DNA of 64,000 bases from Agrocybe praecox (Eukaryota > Basidiomycota > Agaricomycetes > Agaricales > Agrocybaceae). The stretch lies in assembly GCA_964017145.1 (NCBI GenBank), contig OZ024845.1, forward strand, positions 2,170,001 through 2,234,000, read 5' to 3'. The translations under genes and the position numbers were made by a program. The notes beneath the pieces were generated by a model. It had not been told where the DNA came from. It made no database searches and worked only from the letters and a program-made list of their open reading frames with translations. Within the stretch, counting starts at the first letter, position 1. Every line of letters starts with the position of its first letter. Of this stretch, positions 1-12,332 are shown piece by piece.

Positions 1-375
1 AGACCGCATTCACCGAGTGGAGCGGTGTCCCCGAACACTTTCATAGAATGCCTAATGCTAATGCCAACTCTGAAAGGACTTACGGTTCATAATTAGCTAG
101 GTCAAGACTATCCTTACCACCGTCGTCATCATATATTCAATGTGGGTTCAATTCATGCATGGCGTGGACGAGGACGACAACGATGTCTATACTACTCTCT
201 CAAATAAAACCGTGGACCAACCTGCACTTAATGCAGAAGGTATCATTCTCAAGGCGCTTACCATCTCCAATCCAGAATCAGGAGACGGCGTGAATGCAAC
301 ACTAGGGGGGGGGGGACTCTGAAGCAGACATAATTTGCCCAAACTTGACCTGTTTTGACTTTTTGTGTTTTTTTA
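1..375 (+). pseudogene. decayed F-box/LRR-type protein fragment
   Basis: Three reading-frame pieces in a row resemble consecutive parts of the F-box protein encoded at 12333-14774. Frame 1 at about 1-92 gives FIECLMLMPTLKGLTVHN, which matches FIACLRLIPTLKELLVLN. Frame 2 at about 206-275 gives AEGIILKALTISNP, which matches AEDILLKALTVHQP. Frame 3 at about 315-360 gives DSEADIICPNL, which matches DSNSEILCPKL. The order is kept but the frame changes twice: once after a stop near 93 and once at an 11-nt G run (305-315). No start or F-box motif is inside the window, so the left part lies upstream. I read it as a degenerate paralogue. The alternative, an intact gene with introns here, is unlikely because the frame change sits in a homopolymer run with no splice signals. 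Confidence 0.6.
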
Positions 376-592
376 GTGTTCCTTCCTTTTTCAAAACCTA
401 TGTTACCCTTCACCATTTCGTGCATAATGAAGTTGGTCTGCTCATTTTTAAAGTCTCGAAAGACGAGAGCCCTAGAAGAGATTGAATATTTATTTATATA
501 AATTTAGTTCGTAGTGCATCTCTACCCATTAACTAATGGCAAAGCAATCTCTGCGGTGTCGTTCGAAAGTTCAGGCTTCGCAGTTCGAACGT

Positions 593-2318
<1,726 letters not shown>

Positions 2319-2849
2319 CTTCAATCTAGAGTTCACTGCTGTAGGGGGAATACAGATCAAAGACTGCCATTCTCATGAGGCCTTTATATGATAAAATCCT
2401 GGACTCAGTATACAGAGGTGTGTAAGCAGTAATCTCTTCATACAACGATATCAACGGGAAACGTACCGAATTATAAACTAAAAATAGGTTACAAACATGT
2501 TATCAAGGCCAAGAACGGTGTACAGACACACCTTTAGCTTACTCATATCCTCATACGCTTGCACGGATAGAAGCCGATGAATTGGTGGTGTAAGAAAACG
2601 AGTCACTCGGCTTACTGAGACGACATCCAGAATCCTGCCGACAAAACGTGTCCGCAAGGCACTCGCGGAGGACTAAACATAGAAGAAAAGAAAAGAGTCG
2701 AAAAGTCCTAGTCATAAATCATGAAATCATGACATCATACTTTACAATAAAAATACATTTGCTTTGCAGTCGTTCTGAAGGAAAAGTCTTTGAATACAGA
2801 AACATAAGTGGAAAGAGAAGAAGAAAAGCCTAATGAACAGCAAAACCCA
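2319..2849. other. spacer between reductase and alcohol dehydrogenase
   Basis: A 531-bp stretch holding the upstream region of the aldo-keto reductase and the 3' flank of the alcohol dehydrogenase. I see no conserved coding segment or repeat. Confidence 0.5.
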
Positions 2850-4295
2850 TCAATCCATGGAGAGTACAATACGACCCGCAATCTTTCCTTTGCCCATATC
2901 TTCGTACACGCTAATGATAGACAGGGAATGAGTAATCGATATACCAACAACGATTGTCAGATGAATCCACGTACCTAGCGAGCTCAGTGAGCTTCCTCAT
3001 CTCATAATGGCACTTCACGGCTCCACCTGAGGCAATGTTGATAGCCTCTATAGCATCTTGTCTGTTGCCGACGTATGATCCATGGATGGTAATACTCTTA
3101 AACACGGTGAAGAAGATAGATGCGTTGATAGTGGCGTCGGCGGGCAGACCGACGGCCATGAGATGACCACCATCGCGAAGGTAGTCTATGGCTTGCGTGT
3201 ATCCAGTTGGCTATATAGATAAATCATCAGAAACACCACATCAAGAATACACGTTAAAGTGGACGTACGGAAGCGGTGGTGACGATTGTTGCGTGTGCAC
3301 CTTTGCCTTCAGTGGCTTTCTTAATATCACCAACGATGTCTTTGCTCTTGGTGAAATCGATCCAATGATCGGCACCAAGAGACATGCACAGCTTGTGCTT
3401 TTCTTCACCCCCATCAATAGCGATGACACGGCGTCCCATGTATTTAGCATACTGGACGGCTGAAAGAACGAAAGATTAGATAAGGAGGGCATTTCATGTC
3501 ATTGCAGCCAATGAACGCACCAAGATGTCCGAGACCTCCACCAGCACCTGGGATGACGACCCAATCGCCAGGGTCGGTTTGGCTGTATTTCAGTGCGCGA
3601 TAAACGGTTACACCCTAATGGAAATGAGGTAGTTCAGTATCAGATAATGCCAATCAATGCTAGAAGAACATACAGCGCAAAGGATCGAAGTGGCTGCTTC
3701 ATTATCAAGACCATCGGGAATAGGAGTGACGCAGTGAACGTAAGAAACCTATAAGAATGAATTAACAAGAGATTTCAATGGGTGAGGGTTGAATATATGC
3801 GCACCAAATATTGAGAAAACGTTCCGTCGACAGTATAGCCGCTAAGTAACACTTTCTCACAGTCTAAGAATACAAGGGGGCAAAAAGAAAATGATCAACT
3901 AGGGCGAATGACGTTTCGAATATAAGGATTCTATACATACTCTGCTCCAGGCCTTTCCTGCATTGTTCACAATCACGGCAAGAATATGCGATCCACTTGA
4001 CGCCGACTCGCTGGCCCAACTTCACAGGACTGTCTGGAGTGTTCTTACCAATGGCAATGACTTCGCCTACACCTTCATGGCCACCAATAAGGGGCATCAT
4101 AGGCTTGACGGGCCAATCACTCAAGGCAGCATGAAGATCCGTGTGGCAGACACCGGTGCAATGCATCTTAAGGAGACATTCTCCTGGAGCGAGCTCTTCG
4201 GGCGACTTGACGGGATGGTCCTTGATTTGGACAGGTTGGCCTACACCTGCGACGATGGCGACCTTTTGCGATTTGGGAATGGAGACGTTAGACAT
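2850..4295 (-). CDS. zinc-dependent alcohol dehydrogenase (Adh1-like)
   Basis: Medium-chain NAD(P)-dependent alcohol dehydrogenase interconverting alcohols and aldehydes, probably cytosolic. The start ATG at 4295 gives MSNVSIPKSQ; an in-frame ATG five codons upstream (4310) is an alternative. Exons joined across short introns read through GVCHTDLHA (catalytic zinc Cys), GGHEGVGEV (His-Glu) and the structural zinc lobe CRDCEQCRKGLEQSC with the classic 2-2-7 spacing. Then come VDGTFSQYL, PDGLDNEAATSILCAG, the Rossmann motif GAGGGLGHLAVQYA, LGADHWIDF and a C-terminus MGKGKIAGRIVLSMD, with a stop at 2850-2852. The length of about 350 residues is normal. No residue essential to the family is missing. 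There is no targeting peptide. Confidence 0.9.
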
Positions 4296-6453
4296 GAGGG
4301 CAAGTTTCAAGTTTGGAGGTTGAGGTCGTGCGATGTGTTGTATCCAGCGACGATGGGCTCTCCACGAGGGAAGATTAGAATTGGAGTGTTAAGAGGAGAT
4401 GTTTTGGTATTTATAGGAAAAAGTGGGAATCGAATCCATATGACGGACATGGAGCGCAATGAGACATCTATGCGAATCCTGGCCTGACTTAGACAGACAC
4501 TGGGCCAGACCTACGATCAGGTTCAAGGAACATGACGGTGCTCACGGGGATTGGCGGGCTGAGGGCTGCTGAGGGACGCGACGCGACGCGACTGACCGCC
4601 TAGACCAACGAAAAGACCGAAAATATGAGGCGTATCATAGGCCACCCATGTCCAGTAATATGTTCCCATGGTAAGCCCAAGACATGATATTCCGTCTGAA
4701 GATTGACCCAGTCGCAACAAATCGTTGGGATATGCTGCGCATTTCGACAGCCTCTGTCTAGTAATCCAACACGTATGCGATTCGTCTTGACACATAAAAA
4801 GGCCTTTTTCGTTGCTGCTGGCTCGTTCTGGAGGTCGTATTAAGAGTTGTTGAAGCGTCCAAAAAATATGCTTTCATCAGGATTCGAATGCGGGGTAGAC
4901 AGCGGGTGTAATAGAAATATTAACATATCAGATTGGGCAAAACAAGAGGAGTTGAAGAATTGCGAGAGGGACAACAAAAACCCGCCCCAGCAGTAAATTA
5001 AGGTCAGACGACACCTGGTCTAGGTAGACGACGGAGTTCCAATAAATCCGGACCGGTCATAGCAGTCCCGCTGCCCTCACGTGGGCGGTGGACAGATACT
5101 TAGACGCGATAAATATTCGTTCGTACAAAAAATAATGACCGTCTGACGTGTTATATTTCGATTTTCGATGAGAAACTTTACCATTCGTTCGTCTCCGTAA
5201 AAACACATACAAAAGTTCCGATGACAGTCTGAGTTAGGGTATCGTCACTGCTGGATTATGCTTCAACCAACGGGAGTGCTAAAAATAGTTTCGATATCTC
5301 TTGCCTGGGGATTAACGCTTCTCAGAGCTACATATAACAAAGGAAAATCTGTAATTCCAACTATTCTACACAGAAAATCTGCTGAACATAATTAAGTCGA
5401 CTCTAGAGGGAAAAAATGAACCTGAAAGCAGTACTCTGAATCGAATACTGGTACTACACGTGGAATCGTCTGTCAGTTGGCCAGACTGGAGGTGGGTGCG
5501 TGTCTTTCAGTAATCACGGCCTTATCTTTTCATTGTGGGGATGCTCTGATAGTCTATGATCTACCCAGACAACGGCTCACGAATATGTCGGGTGTGCAAT
5601 TGGTTTGTGATGTCTAGGTTTCCATTTATTGCATTTACGTTAGAGTCCAACTTGGAAAGAAAAGAGGAGAGCTTGATGACTTGCAAGTAAATTTGTGAAA
5701 AATATTTCTTCGATTTACTGTGCTGTATTCTACTCTGACGAGACAGAATCAGTGGATGCAATGGACTTAGTACTTAGCCTTGAGGTTTTTTATACGCCTG
5801 CCATCATGCGGAATTTCCTCATTCGCCACACAGGGATAAATTTCATTGGGCGATATCACAGCAGCACGTCGGGCCACAGGTACCAAAAAATCCTTCATTA
5901 ACAGTATTATTACTCATATATGAAATCCCTCATAAACATGTGTGCTAAATATAGAATCTGGCATGACAGAATAATTTTAGCATATGCAGTGGTAATTATA
6001 AATCATGACTGCATTGATGACCGTGAGGGTCGACTCCCTCTTAACTCATATCACTCAAAAGCTCTCGGCTCTCTCTATAAATCATAGATTTACGAACCAA
6101 GACCGTGCACTGAAATCCGTTTTCTTTCGAAATATCATGCTACTTTGTCAAGCGTTCAGCCAAAACTGCGAGCAGAAATACTCTGACCTGCTCTCAATCC
6201 TTTATCTCAGTGTGTGCTTTCACGATCCTCGTGGACGTCTGATAATAGCTCTAGCACCTTCACAATTTGTCAAGATATCCTACCTGAAATATGGTGTATG
6301 CATCCATCATTTTTTAATGGTTGCCTGATATTAGAAATCAACGAGACGCACACCTTTAGTGAAAAAAAACTATGCTACAAAAGTGGCCAGGTTCAAATGG
6401 TCGCAATTCACTGCTACTACTAACTAACTCGGTGGATCAAAAACTTTGTGGTA
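4296..6453. other. gene-free region
   Basis: I find no supported gene. A short stretch at 6027-6050 resembles one end of the MITE at 6454-6678. The remainder shows only short spurious reading frames. Confidence 0.45.
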
Positions 6454-6678
6454 CAGTTGACTCCCTCTTAACCCATAACCCCTTATAACCCATACTTTTT
6501 TCGATCCACCAAGTTGGTTCGCAGGGAATTCCGACCCATAACCCATAAACCCCTCATGATTTGTTTTCTCTCGATTTTTATGGTTCTACTCTTAGCATAT
6601 CCCTCATAGCCCGTGGCCCCTCATAACCCATACTTTCGGCCGTCCACCGACAAGTATGAGTTATGAGGGTGTCAACTG
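6454..6678. mobile_element. pogo/Tc1-mariner-like MITE, copy 1
   Basis: A 225-bp non-autonomous element. The left end CAGTTGACTCCCTCTTAAC and the inverse of the right end CAGTTGACACCCTCATAAC form a terminal inverted repeat of about 24 bp with three mismatches. It is flanked by the dinucleotide TA (6452-6453 and 6679-6680), the target duplication of Tc1/mariner/pogo elements. Inside are repeated CCCCTTATAACCCATA motifs. A longer relative lies at 45322-45794. There is no coding capacity. Confidence 0.8.
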
Positions 6679-6680
6679 TA

Positions 6681-8420
6681 TACATACTAAATAATCCATT
6701 ATCGCATTCTATTTTAGTACATCTCATACTGCCATGATATCAGAAACGCGCAGCCGTCCACCAACAGGTATGGGCTAAGGGCTGAAGCTGAAGGTTAGAG
6801 AGGACGTTTGTATATTCAAATAGATGCATGCATATATGGATAGATTTGTTGTATGAGTATATCTTACAGGGTGTTCCGTAGCTAGTAGAACTTGGAGCTT
6901 AACTTGAACACGGTGTCACTATGATCTAAATAATGTACAAATGTTAACCGCTAAAGTGGATAGCTTGCGACTTACAGTCTGCAATTCCTTATAAACCAAC
7001 CTGATGTACTCAATCTATTAGGGGTACTATGAAGGATCACAGGTCTCTAGAAAAATGGGGTCGTAGCATTTGTTTCATTTCCGCTAGAGTGACTTTAGCG
7101 GGAATGAAACATCACTAACTGCAGTTTAAGTCCTTATTAGTGCGCTGCATCAGGCTCACAAACAACGATTCCGGAAGAATTTCTAGCCACATCTTGACGA
7201 GATCGACTAAGCCGACTGCCCCGTTTCAGCTTGGCGCTGCGTATAAGAAAACGTGCCTCGCCAAATCAATTGATACACGGGAGCCATTAATTAATTAATT
7301 AATCTGCATGAGATGGATCGCTCCTTGAAGTACGTACCGAATAAACGTGTTAATTGAACAAGTTTTCCGTTCCCATACCTTCAACGATTATTAAAAAATC
7401 CTGTAAGTTTGCTTTCCTTTCTTATGTAATCAACGGGCGCTTGAGACGAAATATACGGTGATGCGGCCGTTGGTGACGTGACCTTTTCTTTCCTGAGAGG
7501 ATTTGGGTCGTAAATTGAGCATTGACCATAGGAATCAAGTTATCGACGTCATAATGAACAGGGAGATTGTGCGTCGAGTCCGTGGAAAGAGAGTTCTGTG
7601 CTGGGCAACACGTTTCCTTGCATATTCTTCTGCGTCTTTATAATACAAGCTAGCCGATGTTTGTGAAGGCGTCAGGCCCGAGAGTTTCGTCCGATAGGTA
7701 CGTACTGAAAATAGAATTGACAGGATGTTTGACAGGATGTGGAAGTCAATTGGGGTGCGAACAATTAAGGAAAAATGGAGGCCGGCGGAGGATAAACTGT
7801 TTTGACGATAAACCTTCCGTTCCGAGGGTTGGCAGACGTAAGTATATATATACGTGATTATTCTATCCAACAAACTCATCTTTGACTGGCATGGTCAGAG
7901 TCATGTATGGAAGTATCATAGATGGACAGGTCTCCAGACATGCCGTACGCAGACCGAGCAGCACACGAGTAAGAAGTTCTTGGAATTGATTCGAGGGGAC
8001 CTTCGAAGTTGGGATTCGGTGAAAGCCAGGGACAAATGTCAATGATACTTGACGGAGATTGACAAGTCTGGGTTGAGATTGGATAGTTAGGCGATATCTT
8101 CATCGATACACGCCCAGGAGAGTAAGTACGAGGGATGCCGAAAAGGCTTGGCGCGGGCGGTTAAAGATCCGATGGTGGGCGGCACGGAGTAACGTGGAAT
8201 AACGGGGGGCCTAGACCGAGTGGCGACCAATGAAAGAAGGCTGGGGTGTGGAGAGGGGAATTCGCACGCGATGACGTCAGCAAGTAAGCAAAGAAAGAAA
8301 TGAAGAATTTGTGTCAAACAATGAAGAAAAATTAAAATAATATCTGTCGTTCGGCGTGGAGCTACTCCCATCTCTCTGCCTTTGCCCATATATGGATCGG
8401 CACTCTGTGTGCTATTCTTC
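6681..8420. other. gene-free region upstream of the RRM gene
   Basis: Contains a second MITE right-half remnant at about 6751-6795 (GCCGTCCACCAACAGGTATG), a strong palindrome at 7072-7110, and the probable promoter of the RRM gene near its 3' end. A TTAA-rich run is at 7288-7302. I see no convincing gene. Confidence 0.4.
7072..7110. repeat. short perfect-type inverted repeat (hairpin)
   Basis: Arms GTTTCATTTCCGCTA and its near-exact complement TAGCGGGAATGAAAC are separated by about 9 nt, with one mismatch. It could be a folded-back transposon end or a cruciform. No adjacent gene explains it. Confidence 0.6.
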
Positions 8421-9914
8421 ATGCATCGTTTCCCAACTGATTTTTCCTATAATCCGCCCTCTGTGCGGACTGACGCCAGCCCAACTCCCCCGCCGCCCAC
8501 AGACGATGCCATTGAGGCTATTATACAGCAGGCAACTTCGGCCAGGCCCTCCGAACGGCCTCTGAGGGATACAAGAACTCAGCTTTTCGTTGGGAATGTG
8601 CGTTCGATTTCTTTTACGTCGTGTGGACCGTCTTTTTATGCTCTTCAGCTTCCCTACAGGGTTAGGTGGCAGGATCTTAAAGACCTTTTTCGAAAGGCAG
8701 GTACAGTATTGCGTGCGGACGTGTCGTTGGGACCCGACAATAGATCGCGCGGGTATGGGACCGTGCTTTTGGCGACCGCTGAGGATGCAGGGCGCGCGGT
8801 TGATATGTTTAACGGGTATTCGTGGCAGACAAGGGTGCTCGAAGTTCGTCTCGACAGATTACTTCCAGAGTACGAGGCTCAGGTTCCTTCTGTTCCTGGC
8901 AGTGCAACTAGTTCTGGTCATTTATCGCTGCCCTCACTTTCTCATGGATCCTTCTCTTCTGAAGACCAAGATTTCTCCGCGATCTATCACACAAGCAACG
9001 ATCCGAATTCTTGTCGAAATCTTTTTGTTGGAAATGTGAGCTTTGCCCCACTTGCCGCCTATCTATATTGCTCGGCACTCTCAGTTCAGACGTTAATGCG
9101 GTTCTTTCTCTTTTCTCGTTTCGCAGCTTCCGTTCCACTGTCAGTGGCAAGACCTTAAAGACTTGTTTCGCCAAGCAGGTACCATTCTACGAGCAGATGT
9201 TGCTTTAGGTCCAGATGGCAGGTCTCGAGGCTTCGGAACGGTTACATTCGCAACAGAATACGACGCAGAACGCGCGTTGAGGATGTTCAATGGGTAAGGA
9301 TTATCTATCATTTTCGCTTCGTTTTCTGATAACAAATTTCAGTTACGAGTACAATAATCGCACATTAAAAGTCCATTTTGACAAACACCCAACCGGAGCA
9401 TTTACACCTGCTTCGTCTGTGCCACCTGCGACTGGAGGTGCGAATACCCAAGCGCATGTGCCGCACGTGCATAATTATCCATCGCAGATGCAGATAAAAT
9501 TGCCGCCTGGATATATGTACGACTTCGGACCTCCTACTGGGCCAAATTCTCCATATGAGATGTTTTCACATCTGCAGCAGCAACAACAGCAACAACAACA
9601 GGCGCAGGCGCAAATGCTTCATCATCCACAGGCTCAGCATTACCAAAAACCAAATATGCAGCAACGACAGCAGCAGCCGAACATTTTTGGCCGGCAATCG
9701 TCGTCGTTGGACATTGACAGTTTGACGAACTCCCTTGCACATACCCAGTTATCAAAGCCTGTGTCGACCTCGTCCACCACTGTACACAAACCTATGTCTT
9801 TAAGTACACATACCTCAACGAGCTCTACTACTGGCTCCTCTTCTGAACGTTCACTGGCCTCTACGTCGGCATCTTCTGTACCTTCTCCGAGTCAAGCTTC
9901 GCCCTTTTCACAGC

Positions 9915-9951
<37 letters not shown>

Positions 9952-11236
9952 GCCATCACAACAGACACAGAAAAATCAGCAAAAGTCAAAACAGCCGCAA
10001 CAGCACCCCCACCATCCCGGCCCCATCTCTCTTCCTCCGCTGATACCGACATTCCCGATCTCCCCTCATACGCCGCTAGCACAACATGGAATTTCTTACT
10101 CGCCCTTGCATCATCCAAGCATGGGATCACCGTATCAAGTGTATCATTCTGTCCATTCTTCTGCTGGATATCAACAACAATCGCAGGCGTCAGTGCTTAC
10201 CCCTCACGGATTACCCCCTATAACCCCTTCAATGCCGCCGTTTAGTTTCTTACCGACAAGTCAAGCTAATCAAAGTTCGCAGTCGCAACGACGACGTCAT
10301 CGCAACCATCCATCATCCTCTTCATCAAATGCGTCTGGCGGGACAGCATCTGCCTCGAGCTCTGTGCGTTCGTCTTCGGTTGCCCCTGGTTCTTCGTCCA
10401 CTCCAGGTGCTCAACGGCAGCCGCAGCAATCACAGCAACCGCAATATCAATATGCCCTGCCCAGTCCACAGTACATGATTCCGCTTCCGTCACCAGGACT
10501 ATATCTTCCAATTCCTCAACCCTCTCCCCCGGTACATATGCGGATCAACCTCTCAGGAATCCCTACGATATTCTCCCCCGGCGTAGCGATGTCTCCCGGT
10601 ACGTTCTATGGACGGCCAGGGGACGTCTTACCGAACCCGAACCCGTTCATCAACGCTGCTGTTGGTGCGCCTGTTCACGTTCACTCTCCTGCTGCGCATG
10701 CCACGCACGGAGCCTATTTCTACGCAATGTCCAGCCCGAAAAAAGGTCCGCCGTCGGGGATGGAGCCAAAGGGGTACTTCGACCCTATGTACTTCCCGCC
10801 TAGTAGTGGGGAAGTTGGGGGTAGTGGGTTGGCCAACGAGATCATGCGTGACTCTGGGTCTTCAGAGGGGAAGGGAAAGGGGAAAGAAGTCGGCGCTGAT
10901 GTTGCTGAGAGGGCTCCTTCTGCAACTGGGACTGGACCGTCTGCTGAAGCTGTTGGCAGCACGAACACTTTGATGAAATCGTCATTGTATACCAAAGGCG
11001 TAGGAGTGGCAGAAGGCGCGGCAACAGAGTTAACACAAACGCCAGAAAAGGCGGAAGGTCCCTTATGGAATGAAGGAGCTACGATCTCCCGTACACATTC
11101 GGTAGGCCATGCGAGGAAACACGGGTCGTCGGATTCTACTGCAAGAGGGCACGGCTCGATGTCGAGGGGCAATTCTGACCCAATTCAAGGTGGAATAGGA
11201 CATGGAACTTCCCTTTCATCCTCACCATCCCAATAA
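8421..11236 (+). CDS. RNA-binding protein with two RRMs, Gbp2/Hrb1/hnRNP-M type, glutamine-rich tail
   Basis: Four exons (8421-8597, 8649-9035, 9127-9293, 9343-11236) give about 874 residues. RRM1 starts TQLFVGN and continues LPYRVRWQDLKDLFRKAG; RRM2 starts NLFVGN and continues LPFHCQWQDLKDLFRQAG. Introns cut both RRMs at the same place, directly after the RNP2 motif FVGN, which suggests internal duplication. The WQDLKD signature is typical of Gbp2/Hrb1 and hnRNP-M/Myef2 proteins, which bind mRNA and support export or translation control. After about residue 270 the protein is low-complexity: Q-, S-, P- and H-rich with a run of 14 Gln (9911-9952), and a charged C-terminus ending SSSPSQ. The first in-frame ATG before RRM1 is at 8421; an upstream exon cannot be excluded. 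The gene is convergent with the F-box gene downstream. Confidence 0.85.
9911..9952 (+). repeat. CAA/CAG repeat encoding polyglutamine
   Basis: Fourteen consecutive glutamine codons, almost all CAA, lie within the low-complexity tail of the RRM protein. A second Q-rich cluster is at about 9574-9603. Pure CAA tracts are prone to length change between strains. Confidence 0.85.
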
Positions 11237-12332
11237 TATGGATGGTGTATGTTCTGACTTTCTGTCAGACATATTCCTTTCTCTTGTTTTCTCGGTTTCT
11301 TTTTTCTTTCAGTATTGGATACAAGTAAAAGGGCGGAATTCATTTTCTTTCTTATGTTGCTTTGGTTTATACGCGTTTCCCTTCCATCTCTATTCATTTC
11401 TGGCTGTTTCTTTTTCCCTACGGCTTCTCTCTCTCTCTCTCTTACTTATTCACCGCGTCTCGTCTCCTCATCATAGTTTCCATGCATACCATGACCTGAG
11501 CATTTTCTTCTCTTCTCTTCCAATGTATGTACACCACTACTACTGTTGGCGGGTCTCCCTTCAGCACAGTAGTAAAACAAAACAACAAGCCCAGTGCCGA
11601 CTAAAAAAATTACAATAGCATATCACAACCCACCTCACCATCATGTATCATCATCCGTCGTCATCGATTCACCATCTTTTGTTCGTTCAGTCTCTTACTC
11701 ACTATCGTCGTAACCTTGCATAACATTATCTTTTTCTTGTATTATGGACTGATTAACTTTCTCTCCTCTCTCTCTGCCTCTGCCATGATCTATTCATCCA
11801 TCCTCAAGTCAAAGAAACGCATGTACTAAATCAACTTCACGTTCCCTTCTTTCGACCCATTGGTTCACGAGTGCCTATATTCTTTGGACTTTGATACTGT
11901 TATGTTTTTAGTTATCTCAAGGGTCCTCTCTGCTCTTTGTATCCAACATCTTTGTCTTTCGAGTTACGGAACACATCGTCGCCGTGGTTGGTTGGGTCGC
12001 ACGACCCACGTTTCCCGGCTTTAACAAGGATATTTTCCATTCCATGTATGTGTGGCGTCGTATGTCCTTCAGTTGGAGGACGATGTTTATTCTCTATTCT
12101 CATATTCAATGTCGGGGTTTTCATCTTTGAGTGTACAAGAACCGATTTTTCAATCTAGCAAATGCATATAATACATTGACCATCTCCAGTGTTAATATTG
12201 CTATGGTAAGGATACTGTAGTATTATTATACAGATACTATGTATTACAAATTACAAGGGTCAAGGCAGACGATCAACGTCAACAACGTCTTGATCTTTAT
12301 TTTACCTAGTAATCAAAATCGAACAAAGAAGG
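11237..12332. other. convergent intergenic region (two 3' flanks)
   Basis: About 1.1 kb between the stop codons of the RRM gene (+) and the F-box gene (-). The left half is T/C-rich with a CT-repeat near 11426-11443, as expected for a 3' UTR. I see no gene. Confidence 0.5.

Noticed and set aside
4523..4795. 90-residue minus-strand frame upstream of the alcohol dehydrogenase
   Set aside because: No motif, odd composition, sits in a promoter region; likely chance.
7876..8103. 75-residue minus-strand frame divergent from the RRM gene
   Set aside because: Ser/Pro-rich but no homology signal, and it overlaps competing frames; not enough support.
9534..10511. minus-strand frames opposite the RRM gene
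   Set aside because: Shadows of the CAA/CAG- and TCX-rich coding sequence, giving polyvaline-like products.
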